A DNA stretch of 64,000 nucleotides, taken from Streptococcus sp. S784/96/1. GTDB lineage: Bacteria > Bacillota > Bacilli > Lactobacillales > Streptococcaceae. The notes beneath the pieces were generated by a model. The model had not been told where the DNA came from. It saw only the letters and a program-made list of their open reading frames with translations, and ran no database searches. The stretch lies in the NCBI RefSeq assembly GCF_902729355.1, contig NZ_CACVCC010000004.1:1-64000 (forward strand), written 5' to 3'. How positions within the stretch are numbered: the stretch's first letter is position 1; each line of letters opens with the position of its first letter. Of the stretch, positions 8,318-18,793 are shown piece by piece. Position numbers and translations under genes: made by a program.

Positions 8318-10051
8318 TTAATCAAAATCGACATACTCTTTAGCAAGTTCAAGAACTTCTTCTGCTGTTGAACATTCAGTAAGGGCACGATTTGCGTACT
8401 CTTGCATCTTAGCAGTGTCAAGTTTCTTCATCAAGCTACGTGTACGAAGAACTGATGTTGCTGACATAGAGAACTCATCAAGTCCCATTCCGACAAGAAG
8501 CGGAACAGCCTGTTGGTCACCAGCCATCTCACCACACATCCCAGCCCATTTACCTTCAGCGTGTGCTGCTTTGATCACATTGTTAATCAAACGAAGTATT
8601 GATGGGTTATATGGTTGATAGAGGTATGATACTTGTTCGTTCATACGGTCAGCAGCCATTGTGTACTGGATAAGGTCGTTTGTACCAATTGAGAAGAAGT
8701 CAACCTCTTTTGCAAATTGGTCAGCAAGCATCGCTGCTGCTGGGATTTCAATCATGATACCTACTTGGATATCATCCGCAACAGCTACACCTTCCGCCAA
8801 CAAGTTTGCTTTTTCTTCATCAAAGACTTTCTTCGCTGCACGGAACTCAGTGAGTAATGCAACCATTGGGAACATGATACGAAGTTGACCATGAACTGAG
8901 GCACGAAGAAGAGCACGAATCTGTGTACGGAACATCGCATCACCAGTCTCAGAGATAGAAATACGAAGCGCACGGAAACCAAGGAATGGATTCATTTCGT
9001 GTGGCATGTCAAAGTATGGAAGTTCTTTATCACCACCGATATCCATTGTACGGACAACGACAGGTTTACCATTCATACCTTCAAGAACAGCCTTATATGC
9101 TTCATACTGTTCATCTTCTGTTGGGAAGTCTTGTGAATCCATGTAAAGGAATTCTGTACGGTAAAGACCTACGGCCTCAGCACCGTTATCATTAACTCCC
9201 TCAACATCTTTTGGTGTACCAATGTTTGCTGCTAATTCAAAATGCTTACCATCAGCTGTAACTGTTTGAGCATCTTTAAGAAGCGCCCACTCAGCTTTTT
9301 GTTTAGCATACGCTTCACCAGCTGCTTTAAATTCTGCGATAATGTCATCCGATGGGTTGATAACAACTTCACCAGTAATACCGTTAACTGCTAGAACATC
9401 ACCATCTTTTACAATTTCAGTAATATTGTTAGTTCCAAGTACTGCTGCAATTTCAAGCGTACGTGCCATGATTGCAGAGTGACTTGTACGTCCACCAATG
9501 TTTGTCACAAAGGCTTTTACAAATTTCTTATCCAATTGAGCAGTATCAGATGGAGTCAAGTCATGTGCAATGACAATTGATTCTTCATCGATAGTTGCTG
9601 GATTTGGAAGTTTTACACCAAGAAGGTGTGCAAGAACACGTTTTGCTACATCACGGATATCAGCTGCACGCTCTTGCATGTATGGGTTGTCTTCCATGCC
9701 TTCAAAGATCGTGATAAACATATCAGTCACTTCTTTCAAACCAGTTTCTGCATTGGTTTGTTTTGCACGAATTGTTTCTTTAATTTGGCTAATCATCTCT
9801 GGGTCAGCCAATACCATGAGGTGAGCATCAAAAACTGCTGCTGCCTCTTCACCGAGCGTACCTACTGCTTTTTCACGGATAACAGAAAGCTCGTCTTGTG
9901 ACGCTGCTAGAGCAGCATCTAGACGAGCTTCTTCCGCAGTTGTGTCTTCAACTGTGATTGTCTCAAATGACAAGTCTGGTTGAACCAGTAGATATGCTTT
10001 AGCAACAGCAACACCATCAGATGCTGCGATTCCTTTAAGCATTTCTGTCAT
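8318..10051 (-). CDS. ptsI: Phosphoenolpyruvate-protein phosphotransferase (Enzyme I)
   Basis: Cytoplasmic Enzyme I of the PTS; autophosphorylates from PEP and passes the phosphate to HPr. About 577 aa from the ATG at 10051 ([19 protein letters not shown]). The phosphorylated histidine is His191 in [12 protein letters not shown]. The PEP-binding TIM barrel has [24 protein letters not shown] and the [13 protein letters not shown] / [13 protein letters not shown] segments, with the catalytic Cys region [11 protein letters not shown]. The start lies 4 bp after the ptsH stop, the usual ptsHI operon arrangement. Confidence 0.97.
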   Translation of the reverse strand: MTEMLKGIAASDGVAVAKAYLLVQPDLSFETITVEDTTAEEARLDAALAASQDELSVIREKAVGTLGEEAAAVFDAHLMVLADPEMISQIKETIRAKQTNAETGLKEVTDMFITIFEGMEDNPYMQERAADIRDVAKRVLAHLLGVKLPNPATIDEESIVIAHDLTPSDTAQLDKKFVKAFVTNIGGRTSHSAIMARTLEIAAVLGTNNITEIVKDGDVLAVNGITGEVVINPSDDIIAEFKAAGEAYAKQKAEWALLKDAQTVTADGKHFELAANIGTPKDVEGVNDNGAEAVGLYRTEFLYMDSQDFPTEDEQYEAYKAVLEGMNGKPVVVRTMDIGGDKELPYFDMPHEMNPFLGFRALRISISETGDAMFRTQIRALLRASVHGQLRIMFPMVALLTEFRAAKKVFDEEKANLLAEGVAVADDIQVGIMIEIPAAAMLADQFAKEVDFFSIGTNDLIQYTMAADRMNEQVSYLYQPYNPSILRLINNVIKAAHAEGKWAGMCGEMAGDQQAVPLLVGMGLDEFSMSATSVLRTRSLMKKLDTAKMQEYANRALTECSTAEEVLELAKEYVDFD

Positions 10052-10055
10052 CATC

Positions 10056-10319
10056 TTAAGCCAATCCTTCTTTAGTCATTGTTTCTTCAATTGCTGCAAG
10101 TGCATCCGCTTCGTCCGCACCTTCAGCAGAGATAGTTACGTCTGCACCTTGACCAACACCAAGAGACATAACACCCATGATAGATTTAAGGTTTACTGAT
10201 TTACCTTTGTAATCCAAAGTGATGTCTGATGCAAATTTGCTAGCTGTTTGAACAAGCAAAGTCGCTGGACGTGCGTGGATACCTGTTTCTGCAACAATGT
10301 GGAATTCTTTAGAAGCCAT
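10056..10319 (-). CDS. ptsH: Phosphocarrier protein HPr
   Basis: 87 aa, full-length HPr. His15 in the [11 protein letters not shown] motif accepts phosphate from Enzyme I. Ser46 in [13 protein letters not shown] is the HPr kinase/phosphorylase site that makes P-Ser-HPr, the CcpA co-repressor. Good RBS (AAAGGAGAAACC) before the ATG. Relevant to the cre-like sites found elsewhere in this window. Confidence 0.98.
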   Translation of the reverse strand: MASKEFHIVAETGIHARPATLLVQTASKFASDITLDYKGKSVNLKSIMGVMSLGVGQGADVTISAEGADEADALAAIEETMTKEGLA

Positions 10320-10382
10320 GTGGTTTCTCCTTTGTAGTTTTTGAATTTCTGAGTCATCCGTTGATAACCCTTACAATCGTTA

Positions 10383-10411
10383 ATTATAGCATATTTGTAA
10401 GCTCTTTTCAA
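10383..10411 (-). promoter_or_regulatory. ptsH promoter
   Basis: Minus strand TTGAAA (10411-10406), 17-bp spacer, TATAAT (10388-10383), about 64 bp ahead of the ptsH ATG. Confidence 0.75.
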
Positions 10412-10423
10412 GTTTTGAGACAG

Positions 10424-11038
10424 TTATTTTCTATTTTTCTTGTAAATCTCGAAAGTAATAACGTCATTTTTCAAATCTATTTTTTTCGCCTTGACATAAA
10501 TATTTTGAGAATTCTTGATTTTAGTCACATCAATTGTAATAAGAGAATTCTCAGTATCTACGGTCACTAATTCAGGAAATTTATAGGCTTTTTTCAAATA
10601 TTTTAGCACTTCCCCTTCTGGCAACGAAAGAGTACCTGCTGAAAAAGAAGTTAATTTGAGTTGCACTGCTCCTTTTTCAGAAACATAAGGCTCGAAATAA
10701 ATATATAACGGAACTTCATATCCTAAAAACGTATAGGATCCTTCAAAAAGCATAGTTGTTGAACTAGCATAAAATTCAAAGGTAAGGTTTTTAGCCTTTA
10801 AATCTGATAAATATGAAGCCAATGTTGTATTTAGTTGTTCTTTAGTTGTCGTGATTGTTCCGATACTAATACTTTTATCTTTAGACTTAGTCGAAACAGA
10901 CTCCGTTATCGGTTCACGAACTTCAATCAAGCGACTTGCAATGACTGAGAATAGTGCAAACTGTGCTGATAGAAGCAAAATAAATGCCCATTTCCAACCG
11001 TTGATGCGTCTCTTATTTCCATTTTTTCTTTGTGTCAC
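10424..11038 (-). CDS. YpmS-like DUF2140 membrane-anchored protein
   Basis: 204 aa starting at GTG 11038, supported by ACGGAGGAAATAC immediately upstream. Basic N-terminus, one membrane helix (about residues 15-35, WAFILLLSAQFALFSVIAS), then an extracellular domain of the DUF2140/YpmS family (EQLNTTLASYLSDLK, LYIYFEPYVSEKGAVQLKL, LPEGEVLKYLKKAYKFP). Overlaps the 3' end of the SGNH hydrolase gene by 26 bp. The degV-ypmR-ypmS grouping recurs in Firmicutes; the function of YpmS is not established. Confidence 0.85.
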   Translation of the reverse strand: MTQRKNGNKRRINGWKWAFILLLSAQFALFSVIASRLIEVREPITESVSTKSKDKSISIGTITTTKEQLNTTLASYLSDLKAKNLTFEFYASSTTMLFEGSYTFLGYEVPLYIYFEPYVSEKGAVQLKLTSFSAGTLSLPEGEVLKYLKKAYKFPELVTVDTENSLITIDVTKIKNSQNIYVKAKKIDLKNDVITFEIYKKNRK

Positions 11039-11852
11039 GTATTTCCTCCGTCACGGCTTCAGCCATCAGTTGATAACCGGTATTATTGGGATGAAAAAGA
11101 TCATCAGCAAAAAGTGCATCATTGATAACAGTTGTTTGTTTTCCAGATGTTTGGACAATCCCTTCTTCCCCATTAATCCCCTTATAAAGTAGATCATTAA
11201 TAGGTACAAAATAAACATTTCGGTATTCATTGGTAACTTTTTGAGTTGCCTTATTCCAATTCTCCACAACAGTTTGCATTTCAGTTACCTCAGGAAAATT
11301 GAGATAAAACGGATTATAAATACCTAAAATATAGATTGGAAGATTTTTATTATTTTCTCTAGCTAATTCAATAATCTCTCTCAGACGTTTTTGATAATCT
11401 TTAGATGGTTTTTTAAAAGTATCTACATCTAAATCAGCTAAATTTTTTCGAATGACAGCCATGACATCATTACCGCCAACTGTCAAGGTCATTAAGTCAG
11501 CTTTTTCCAAACTTTCTTTAATGTCTTTATCGTCTTTCATACGATTTAAAATCTGGTTACTCGTATTTCCTGCAACCCCATAATTATGACTATCAATCTC
11601 ATAACCATAAGTAGCATTAAGGTTATTTCCAAGCAAGGGAATAAAACCTCCCTGACCTGTTGTATCACCTATCCCTTCAGTAAGTGAATCACCAACTGCA
11701 ACATAAGAAAAGGTTTGAACTTTTTGAGATAAAAAATCTTTTTTGGTTAACCTACTATCTGATTTTGGAACGATCAGGTTAAAGAGAGCCAAGAAAAAGA
11801 TATAAGCCATTAGAAATCCTATAACTCCCAACAAAAACCGTCGTTTATTCAT
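11013..11852 (-). CDS. YpmR-like SGNH/GDSL hydrolase, membrane-anchored
   Basis: 279 aa. An N-terminal signal anchor (residues about 5-28, [22 protein letters not shown]) is followed by an SGNH hydrolase: block [14 protein letters not shown] (nucleophile Ser), block [11 protein letters not shown], block [15 protein letters not shown] (catalytic Asp/His region). Probably acts outside the membrane on lipid or acylated wall substrates. Overlaps degV by 8 bp and ypmS by 26 bp, so the three are translated together. Confidence 0.88.
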   Translation of the reverse strand: MNKRRFLLGVIGFLMAYIFFLALFNLIVPKSDSRLTKKDFLSQKVQTFSYVAVGDSLTEGIGDTTGQGGFIPLLGNNLNATYGYEIDSHNYGVAGNTSNQILNRMKDDKDIKESLEKADLMTLTVGGNDVMAVIRKNLADLDVDTFKKPSKDYQKRLREIIELARENNKNLPIYILGIYNPFYLNFPEVTEMQTVVENWNKATQKVTNEYRNVYFVPINDLLYKGINGEEGIVQTSGKQTTVINDALFADDLFHPNNTGYQLMAEAVTEEIRDTKKKWK

Positions 11853-12681
11853 AACGCACCATCACTGCAAATGCCCCTTCTCCAGTATGTGTCTGGATAA
11901 TAGAACCTGTCTCTAATACTGAAATTTTTGACTCTTCAACCACTTCAAGAAGGCTACTTTTTAAAGTATTTGCAAGTTCCATCGTCCCGGAATATGAAAT
12001 ACCAATCTCTGCAATCTTACGATTTCCGATTTGTAATTTCCAACTATCTAACCATTTGCTAAAGGTTTTCGTCCCCCTCCCTTTAGAAATTGGCGTTAGT
12101 TCATGGTTTCTAAGTTCCATAACAACTTTTATATTTAATAACGAACTAAGCATGCCCGTAACACGACCAATACGGCCACCTTTAACTAGATTTTCCAACG
12201 TTGAAACACCAATAAAGAGCTCTGATTTAGTTCGAATTTCTTCAATTCGAGCTAAAATCGTTTCTAAATCAGCACCTGATTTAGCTAATCTAGCAGCTTC
12301 TACAACTTGAAACTTCATCGCTTGATCTGTGAATGTAGAGTCAATAATCGTGACAGGTGCTTCTGAAATAACGGCTCCTTGGCGAGAGGCTTCCATAGTG
12401 CCTGATAAGGCATGTGTCAAATGGATGGCAATAATATGCTCTGCTCCGCTTTTCACCAAATTATCATAGGTTTCTGAAAAAAGCCCCACTGAAGGTTGGC
12501 TTGTTTTCGGAAGATTTTTACTAATCTGCATCAAACGGCGAAACTTACCAACGTCTTTGAGTTCAGCATCAGAATACAAGATTCCATCAACCATAACTGA
12601 CAAGGGAACAACCGTAATGCCAAGTTCTTCGACAAGTTCGGGCTCAATGGTTACAGAAGAATCTGTTAAAATTTTAATCAT
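11845..12681 (-). CDS. DegV-family fatty-acid-binding protein
   Basis: About 278 aa from ATG 12681 ([16 protein letters not shown]); an in-frame TTG at 12696 lacks an RBS. The N-terminal DegV domain has [10 protein letters not shown] and LVPLSV-like segments and [28 protein letters not shown], the C-terminal lipid-binding half [18 protein letters not shown]. In Gram-positives DegV/FakB proteins present fatty acids to the kinase FakA. No fakA is in the window. A hairpin with a T run lies between recN and this gene. Confidence 0.88.
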   Translation of the reverse strand: MIKILTDSSVTIEPELVEELGITVVPLSVMVDGILYSDAELKDVGKFRRLMQISKNLPKTSQPSVGLFSETYDNLVKSGAEHIIAIHLTHALSGTMEASRQGAVISEAPVTIIDSTFTDQAMKFQVVEAARLAKSGADLETILARIEEIRTKSELFIGVSTLENLVKGGRIGRVTGMLSSLLNIKVVMELRNHELTPISKGRGTKTFSKWLDSWKLQIGNRKIAEIGISYSGTMELANTLKSSLLEVVEESKISVLETGSIIQTHTGEGAFAVMVRYE

Positions 12682-12697
12682 AGTATGTGATACCAAA

Positions 12698-12736
12698 AAC
12701 GTGCACCGATTATTCTCATCAATCGTACACGTTATC
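12698..12736 (-). terminator. Hairpin with T run between recN and degV
   Basis: Minus strand ACGTGTACGATT, short loop, AATCGGTGCACGT then TTTTTGG. It ends only about 15 bases before the degV start codon. It may terminate recN transcripts or act as an attenuator or start-codon structure for degV. Confidence 0.5.
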
Positions 12737-12823
12737 CTTTTTTAATTTAATGTCCTTATTATAGCAAAATTGCTTTCAAAAATGGTAAGAAAGGTATGGA
12801 TGCATTTATTCATTCACTCTCTT

Positions 12824-14488
12824 TTATTGATCATTTTTTAGCAATTCTCTAGCTTGACTTCGAGCGGCATCTGTAACATCGCTACCTGCTAACATTTTAG
12901 CGATTTCTTCCACACGTTCCTCGGTGCTAAGAAGTCGTACAGTTGAAACTGTTTTAGTCGTATCGCTCTGCTTTTCAATAAAGAACTGATAATCGGCAAT
13001 AGCAATAACTTGTGGTAAATGTGAAATAGCCAGAACTTGACCATGTCGGCCAATTTTATGAATTTTTTGGGCAATAGCTTGCGCCACACGACCTGACACT
13101 CCGGTATCCACTTCATCAAAAACAATACTAGTCTTATCTTCTCTACGCGAAAAGGCTGATTTAATTGCTAACATGAGGCGAGATAATTCACCACCAGAAG
13201 CCACTTTAACCAATGGTTTAAAGCCTTCACCTGGATTTGTTGAAATGTAAAATTCTACCGTCTCATTTCCTTCGCGGTTAAATTTACTTTTGGTAAATTT
13301 AACCTGAAATTCTGCCTTGTCCATATAAAGGTCTTTCAGCTCAGATTTGATTTCATCTTGTAAAACGACTGCTATTTGATGACGAGTTTGACTTAATTCA
13401 GTCGCTTTTTGCACCAATTTTTTTTCTAACGTTTTAAGGTCACGTTCCATATCATCCGACGACTGCCCTTGTCCTGTTAAATGATTGTACTCCGAACTGA
13501 TATTGGCAAAATAGTCAAGAACATCATCAACTGAACCACCGTATTTTCTAGTAATACTATAAATAACATCTAAACGTTGCTCTATGACTTGCAGACGATT
13601 ACCATCAAAATCTAAATCATCAATAATTCCACCTAAGCGCTTAGTCACTTCTTCCATGACATAGTACGCTTCAGAAAGACTGGTAGAAAGTTCTTTGTAT
13701 TCTAAATCAAATTCTTCCAAACTCATTAAGTCATTCATTGCTGAACGCACATTAGATAGACTTGAAAAATCGTCATTGTCTAGCATAACAAAAGCATTTG
13801 TCAAAGTATCTGCAATATTTTTATGGTTAAGTAATTTATCACGTTCTTGATTAAGGGATACCTCTTCACCTGAAACGAGATTTGCAGCCTCTAGCTCAGC
13901 TAATTGAAATTCTAACATTTCAATTCGAGCCTTGTGTTCTTGTTCATTTTTTTGTTTGGTAACAACAGCTTTACGAAGTATTCGATAATGGTCAAAGGTT
14001 TCCTGATACGATTTTTTCAAAGCAACAAACTCATCTTCTCCAAAAGCATCTAAGAGCCGACCATGAAGGGCAGGTCTCATCAATTCTTCTTGATCGTGTT
14101 GACCATGAATATCCACCAAATGTTGCCCAACCGCTTTCAGCGTTGTTAAATTAACCAGTGAACCATTGATACGACTAACGCTCCGACCATTTTGCAAAAT
14201 CTCACGACGAATAATAAGTTCATCAGTCACTTCAATGCCATTATCTTCCAAAATTTGTGTCAGCACAGCATTTTTTTCAACAGAAAATAATCCTTCAATC
14301 TCAGCCTTAGGAGCTCCGTAGCGAATAATATCAGTATTAGCACGCGCACCCAACATCAGATTCATCGCATCAATAATGATAGACTTCCCTGCTCCAGTTT
14401 CCCCCGTCAAGACCGTCATTCCTGTGTCAAAATTAAGAGAAATCTCTTCAATAATGGCAAAATTTTTAATGGCAATTTCTAATAGCAT
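12824..14488 (-). CDS. recN: DNA repair protein RecN
   Basis: SMC-like ATPase acting early at double-strand breaks. About 554 aa from ATG 14488 (MLLEIAIKNFAIIEEISLNF). Walker A GETGAGKS near residue 30; a long coiled coil from about 155 to 365 (EQEHKARIEMLEFQLAELEAAN and others); C-terminal signature VASGGELSRLMLAIK, Walker B TSIVFDEVDTGVSG, and a QVIAIADYQFFIEK tail. Length is usual. It follows argR by 15 bp as in other streptococci. Confidence 0.97.
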   Translation of the reverse strand: MLLEIAIKNFAIIEEISLNFDTGMTVLTGETGAGKSIIIDAMNLMLGARANTDIIRYGAPKAEIEGLFSVEKNAVLTQILEDNGIEVTDELIIRREILQNGRSVSRINGSLVNLTTLKAVGQHLVDIHGQHDQEELMRPALHGRLLDAFGEDEFVALKKSYQETFDHYRILRKAVVTKQKNEQEHKARIEMLEFQLAELEAANLVSGEEVSLNQERDKLLNHKNIADTLTNAFVMLDNDDFSSLSNVRSAMNDLMSLEEFDLEYKELSTSLSEAYYVMEEVTKRLGGIIDDLDFDGNRLQVIEQRLDVIYSITRKYGGSVDDVLDYFANISSEYNHLTGQGQSSDDMERDLKTLEKKLVQKATELSQTRHQIAVVLQDEIKSELKDLYMDKAEFQVKFTKSKFNREGNETVEFYISTNPGEGFKPLVKVASGGELSRLMLAIKSAFSRREDKTSIVFDEVDTGVSGRVAQAIAQKIHKIGRHGQVLAISHLPQVIAIADYQFFIEKQSDTTKTVSTVRLLSTEERVEEIAKMLAGSDVTDAARSQARELLKNDQ

Positions 14489-14503
14489 AGCCACTCCTGT
14501 TTG

Positions 14504-14950
14504 TTATGTCCAACGATTAATCCGTGATAATAAAGCTTCTGCAGTAGCCTCTGTCGGAGCTACGAGAAGCAAGCTGTCATCATCTGCAATTAAACTAAAA
14601 ATTTGATCTGAAAACTCACTCACGATATGACGCTTCAAAAAGCGACTGTTCCCTGGAATAACATCGATATGTAACATATTTTTTAAGCGTGAGATTCCTA
14701 CAATAATCGAAGAAATATTCAACGGTTGTGGTACGATAATTGCCGATTTATTTTTAGATAATCCGTAGATATAGCGACCTGATTTTGAAGGAACCTTAAC
14801 TATACCAATTTCATTCATGTCACGAGAAATAGTTGCCTGGGTTGGCGTCAATCCTTCTTTTTTCAAATAATCTAACAATTCATTTTGAGTTTCAACTTCA
14901 TGAGACAAGATAATTTTTTTAATTAATTCTAAACGTTCATTTTTCTTCAT
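14504..14950 (-). CDS. argR: ArgR/AhrC-family arginine repressor
   Basis: About 148 aa starting MKKNERLELIKKIILSHEV (ATG 14950), overlapping the end of tlyA. N-terminal winged helix with LTPTQATISRDMNEIGIVKV, C-terminal hexamerisation/arginine-binding part (HIDVIPGNSRFLKRHI, IADDDSLLLVAPTEATAEAL). Streptococci carry two or three ArgR paralogues; the one next to recN is usually called ahrC or argR2. No arginine genes are nearby, so regulation must be in trans. Confidence 0.92.
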   Translation of the reverse strand: MKKNERLELIKKIILSHEVETQNELLDYLKKEGLTPTQATISRDMNEIGIVKVPSKSGRYIYGLSKNKSAIIVPQPLNISSIIVGISRLKNMLHIDVIPGNSRFLKRHIVSEFSDQIFSLIADDDSLLLVAPTEATAEALLSRINRWT

Positions 14951-15764
14951 TTTTTTCAAATTCCTTATGTGCTTTTTCAATGATTTGAGTAATGGCAGAG
15001 CTAACTAAATTATCAGCAACCGCCGCTTTTTCTAAATGTATTAAAAATTCAATATTACCATGGCCACCCTGAATCGGTGAAAAATCTAGCTTCTTAGCTG
15101 TAAATCCATAATTCACAGCAAACTGTATCACGGTTTCTAACACTTTTTTATGTATCGCTTGATCTTTGACGATACCATTTTTTCCAATTTGATCACGCCC
15201 TGCTTCAAACTGAGGTTTGATAAGAGCAACAACTTGACCACCATCTGCCAATACCTTATGAAGAGCTGGCAAAATCAAATTCAGTGAAATAAAACTAACA
15301 TCTATTGAAGCAAAACTTGGTTGACCTTCTGTAAAGTCCGCTAGCTCAGCGTAACGAAAATTGTACTGCTCCATTGAACGTACTCTATCATCATTACGCA
15401 ACTTCCAAGCAAGTTGGTTGGTTCCAACATCAACTGCATAAACCAGCTTAGCACCACTTTGAAGCATGACATCTGTAAATCCTCCAGTTGACGCGCCGAT
15501 ATCAATAGTCGTTAAATTTTCAACTGAAATGTCAAAAACTTCTAAAGCTTTTTCGAGTTTTAAACCACCTCTACTAACGTATTTTAGTTTTTCTCCTTTG
15601 AGTTTTAGCTCTATACCATCATCAATTTTTTCACCTGGCTTATCGTAACGTTCGCCATTAATGACATTAATGACAAGGCCTGCCATAACACCTCTTTTAG
15701 CCTGTTCTCTCGTTTCAAAAAGACCTTGTTTATACGCCAGTACATCCACACGTTCTTTAGCCAT
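14937..15764 (-). CDS. tlyA: TlyA-family rRNA 2'-O-methyltransferase (hemolysin A-like)
   Basis: 275 aa. Residues 1-65 form an S4 RNA-binding domain (ERVDVLAYKQGLFETREQAKRGVMAG). Then an FtsJ-type methyltransferase domain: TTIDIGASTGGFTDVMLQSGAKLVYAVDVG (SAM loop), ASIDVSFISLNLILP, GQVVALIKPQFEAGR (catalytic Lys region). Family members methylate ribose in 16S and 23S rRNA; the hemolysin label is historical. Overlaps ispA by 8 bp and argR by about 14 bp. Confidence 0.93.
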   Translation of the reverse strand: MAKERVDVLAYKQGLFETREQAKRGVMAGLVINVINGERYDKPGEKIDDGIELKLKGEKLKYVSRGGLKLEKALEVFDISVENLTTIDIGASTGGFTDVMLQSGAKLVYAVDVGTNQLAWKLRNDDRVRSMEQYNFRYAELADFTEGQPSFASIDVSFISLNLILPALHKVLADGGQVVALIKPQFEAGRDQIGKNGIVKDQAIHKKVLETVIQFAVNYGFTAKKLDFSPIQGGHGNIEFLIHLEKAAVADNLVSSAITQIIEKAHKEFEKNEEK

Positions 15765-16626
15765 TTAAACGCAACCTTTCTATAACTTCCACGATTTTAT
15801 GTGACTTGAATCCCTGTTCTTCTTGAAGTTTTTGAAAAATAGCTGTCGCTTTATCCAGAGAATCATTCAACACCTGATGAGATTGTTTCAAACCTAAAAG
15901 TGATGGATAAGTTGATTTTTCTGCAATCAAATCTTTTTGAGGCGTTTTACCAAGTTCTTCAAAAGTTGCAGTCACATCTAAAATATCATCACGTACTTGA
16001 AAAGCCAAACCAATAAGCTCACCAGCAACTCGTAAGTCAGAAACAGTAGCCTCTGATTGCTCTGCTATAATTCCTGCAGCCACGAAAGGAAAGGTAAGCA
16101 GTTTACCAGTCTTATTAGCATGAACCTTTTGGATCTCTTTCAACGTTAGCTCCGCTTCTTCCCCATTAATGTCTAGCATCTGTCCACCAACCATGCCATA
16201 TGTTCCTGCGCTAAAAGATAGCTCTGAAATGACCTTTATTTTGATATCAGATGATAGATCGGTCTTTGCAACGAGACCAAAAGGATCCAAAAAGAGAGAA
16301 TCACCTGCCAAGATAGCTGTGGCTTCATTAAACTTTTTATGATTAGTTAGTCTACCTCGACGGTAATCGTCATTATCCATCGCCGGTAAGTCATCATGAA
16401 TCAACGAGCCTGTGTGAATCATCTCTAGTGCCGCTGCCACATCGAAATGACTATTGGTTAACTCAAGTCCAAATCCCTCTAAAATATCTAGTAGAATCAT
16501 TGGACGAATACGTTTACCCCCAGCAGTCACCGAATAAAGAATACTCTCTATTAAATCAGCCGAAATTGTCTTTTGACTGTAATAGTAACGACGAATAGCT
16601 TGATCGATCTCATGCAACTTATCCAT
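15757..16626 (-). CDS. ispA: Farnesyl/geranyl diphosphate synthase
   Basis: 289-aa trans-prenyltransferase joining IPP to allylic diphosphates for undecaprenyl and quinone precursors. First Asp-rich motif DDLPAMDND (about residues 82-90) after HTGSLIH, second motif DDILD (about 220). GGKRIRPMILLDILEGFG is the IPP-binding arginine region. Length matches bacterial FPP synthases. Stop and start with xseB overlap by one base. Confidence 0.95.
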   Translation of the reverse strand: MDKLHEIDQAIRRYYYSQKTISADLIESILYSVTAGGKRIRPMILLDILEGFGLELTNSHFDVAAALEMIHTGSLIHDDLPAMDNDDYRRGRLTNHKKFNEATAILAGDSLFLDPFGLVAKTDLSSDIKIKVISELSFSAGTYGMVGGQMLDINGEEAELTLKEIQKVHANKTGKLLTFPFVAAGIIAEQSEATVSDLRVAGELIGLAFQVRDDILDVTATFEELGKTPQKDLIAEKSTYPSLLGLKQSHQVLNDSLDKATAIFQKLQEEQGFKSHKIVEVIERLRLNG

Positions 16627-16844
16627 TAGGCATCAAATTCCTTTTCTGAGCCATCAGCCTGCATGACCTTGACCAAGGTTTTTTCAGCCTGAGCAAGCGT
16701 CTGTTGTAAATCCTTTGACAAGACCATTCCTTTTTGAAACTCGGCGATAGCCTCTTCCAAGGCGACATCACCATTTTCTAGCTTGGCCACAATAGCTTCT
16801 AATTCTTGTAAATTTTCTTCAAATGTTTTTTTCTTGCTTGGCAT
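16626..16844 (-). CDS. xseB: Exodeoxyribonuclease VII small subunit
   Basis: 72 aa with the family pattern [33 protein letters not shown], two helices that bind the XseA C-terminus. It is separated from xseA by a GNAT gene and 148 bp, whereas the two subunits are normally adjacent. Confidence 0.95.
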   Translation of the reverse strand: MPSKKKTFEENLQELEAIVAKLENGDVALEEAIAEFQKGMVLSKDLQQTLAQAEKTLVKVMQADGSEKEFDA

Positions 16845-16938
16845 TATTTACAATCTCAGGTATTGTCAACAAAAATGAAATCCATAACACATCGCATTAA
16901 GCACATATGGTATTTCATCATTGAGAAATTTACCCATG

Positions 16939-16961
16939 TTCAGTTTAGATGACTAAACTGA
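16939..16961. repeat. Inverted repeat between the GNAT gene and xseB
   Basis: AGTTTAG-atga-CTAAACT, a short perfect hairpin without a T run. It could be an operator or an mRNA structure; nothing else is seen in this gap. Confidence 0.4.
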
Positions 16962-16992
16962 CATTTCCTTTCTAATAATTCTATCGAAATCC

Positions 16993-17472
16993 TTAATCAT
17001 TATCTTTTTCCATAATGATTAAGTTTCCAAAACGACCTGGAAAATCTTCCCGCAATCGTTTAAATCCTAACTTCTCATACATCGCTTGAGCTGGTATATT
17101 AGCCACATTGACAGCTAAAATAAGACTATCACACACCTTACCTAAAACGTCTTCAATAAAATCAAAAATCAGTAACATGGCTTGACTGCTGTAACCCTTA
17201 CGACGGTATCTATCATCAATGGACAAGGCTCTTAAAAGCACTCGCTTAGCGCTGTCATATCCGTAAGTTTCCGGACCACCCTCAAAATGCAAGGTAAAAT
17301 AACCCACAATCTGATTTTCATTAAGCACGATAACAGGTTGACGTGACGACTCCATGAAACAATCCTCAATTGCCTCTCTTGGATGAGCTGTAAAGGTCGT
17401 ATCACAAAGCTGATAATCCGATAAGTCTCCATGACTATTGATATCATATCTTTCTAAATGAATCTTAGACAA
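16993..17472 (-). CDS. GNAT-family N-acetyltransferase
   Basis: About 159 aa if begun at the TTG at 17472 ([15 protein letters not shown]), which has GAGG nine bases upstream and overlaps the xseA stop by 8 bp; no ATG is available. GNAT core: IVGYFTLHF (beta4), [24 protein letters not shown] (the Q/RxxGxG/A acetyl-CoA loop), [25 protein letters not shown] (beta6/alpha4). The substrate is unknown. It separates xseA from xseB and looks like an insertion into that operon. Confidence 0.85.
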   Translation of the reverse strand: MSKIHLERYDINSHGDLSDYQLCDTTFTAHPREAIEDCFMESSRQPVIVLNENQIVGYFTLHFEGGPETYGYDSAKRVLLRALSIDDRYRRKGYSSQAMLLIFDFIEDVLGKVCDSLILAVNVANIPAQAMYEKLGFKRLREDFPGRFGNLIIMEKDND

Positions 17473-18793
17473 TATTAACAACCTCAACTTCCAGCTGCCC
17501 ATCTTTCATGAGAACATTAAGGGTATCACCTTTACTGACTTCCTTACTACTCGCAACTATCTGATGATTTTTTTGAACCATTGCATAGCCACGCGCAATA
17601 ATTCTATTGGTATCCAGTGACAAAAGCGCATCTTGTGCCTTTTCAAATCGAGATAACTTGCTATCGTACTGGTTGGTCATGTGAGACTTAAGAAGTCGTT
17701 CCTGAACAGCCAAGCGCTCATAATAAGTGGTGAGTCTACCTTTCAAGTCCACCGCCAATAAACGCTGGTTTATCAAAGCTGATTTCTGCTGAGCTTGGCT
17801 CAATTGATTTTCAGTTTTTGTGACTAATCTCGTCGTTAATTTATCCAATTTCTGCACATAGCCATCGTAAAGACGTTCTGGCTGTCTAAAAATAACAGAA
17901 TTTGAAAGTTTAAACACACGCTCTTGATTAAATTGAATACGCCGTAGTGTCGCTTGATAAGCCCTATTTTGTCGTTCTGCAAGCCATGATACAATATCCG
18001 ATTTTGTTACAGGGGTTGCTAGCTCGGCTGCTGCTGTTGGAGTAGCTGCTCTGCGATCGGCGACGAAGTCTGCCAAAGTCGTATCAGTCTCGTGACCCAC
18101 AGAAGATATCACTGGCAATCTGGACTCAAAAATCGCTTGAACGACTATCTCTTCATTGAAAGACCAGAGATCTTCAATGGAGCCACCACCACGACCAACA
18201 ATCAGCAAGTCAAGGTCACTTCGTTCATTTGCCTTAGCAATATTTGTTGCCACTTCATGGGCACTTCCCTCCCCTTGAACCTTGGTTGGAAAAAGTAAAA
18301 TCTCAACACCTGGGAACCGTCTGCTTACTGTCGTAATGATATCTCGGATTACAGCACCACTTGGACTGGTAATGACACCAATTTTTTTGACAAATTGTGG
18401 CAGAGCTTGTTTATGGCGATCATCAAAATAGCCAGCTTCAGATAATTTTTTCTTGAGTTGCTCAAATTGAACAGCTAAAGCACCAACACCATCAGGCTCT
18501 GCCTTTTCAATAATAATGGAGTAAGAGCCGCTTGGCGGATAAAGCTCAATGCGACCAATAACATTGACTTTCATGCCTTCTTCAAGGTCAAAGCCAAGTT
18601 TTTTGTAAATGCCACCCCACATAGTCGCTTGAATAACTGCTCCCTCATCCTTGAGTGAAAAATACTGATGGTTAGGACGACGGCGAAAGTTTGAGACCTC
18701 TCCTGTCAGATAGACACGCTCTAAATAAGGGTCACGGTCAATTTTCATTTTAAGATACTTAGTCAAACTTGTAACCGATAAATAATCCGACAA
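17465..18793 (-). CDS. xseA: Exodeoxyribonuclease VII large subunit
   Basis: 442 aa. N-terminal OB fold ([37 protein letters not shown]), catalytic domain with [43 protein letters not shown] and [32 protein letters not shown], and a long coiled coil from about residue 270 to 390. Usual length. Degrades single-stranded DNA with XseB. Confidence 0.97.
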   Translation of the reverse strand: MSDYLSVTSLTKYLKMKIDRDPYLERVYLTGEVSNFRRRPNHQYFSLKDEGAVIQATMWGGIYKKLGFDLEEGMKVNVIGRIELYPPSGSYSIIIEKAEPDGVGALAVQFEQLKKKLSEAGYFDDRHKQALPQFVKKIGVITSPSGAVIRDIITTVSRRFPGVEILLFPTKVQGEGSAHEVATNIAKANERSDLDLLIVGRGGGSIEDLWSFNEEIVVQAIFESRLPVISSVGHETDTTLADFVADRRAATPTAAAELATPVTKSDIVSWLAERQNRAYQATLRRIQFNQERVFKLSNSVIFRQPERLYDGYVQKLDKLTTRLVTKTENQLSQAQQKSALINQRLLAVDLKGRLTTYYERLAVQERLLKSHMTNQYDSKLSRFEKAQDALLSLDTNRIIARGYAMVQKNHQIVASSKEVSKGDTLNVLMKDGQLEVEVVNIV

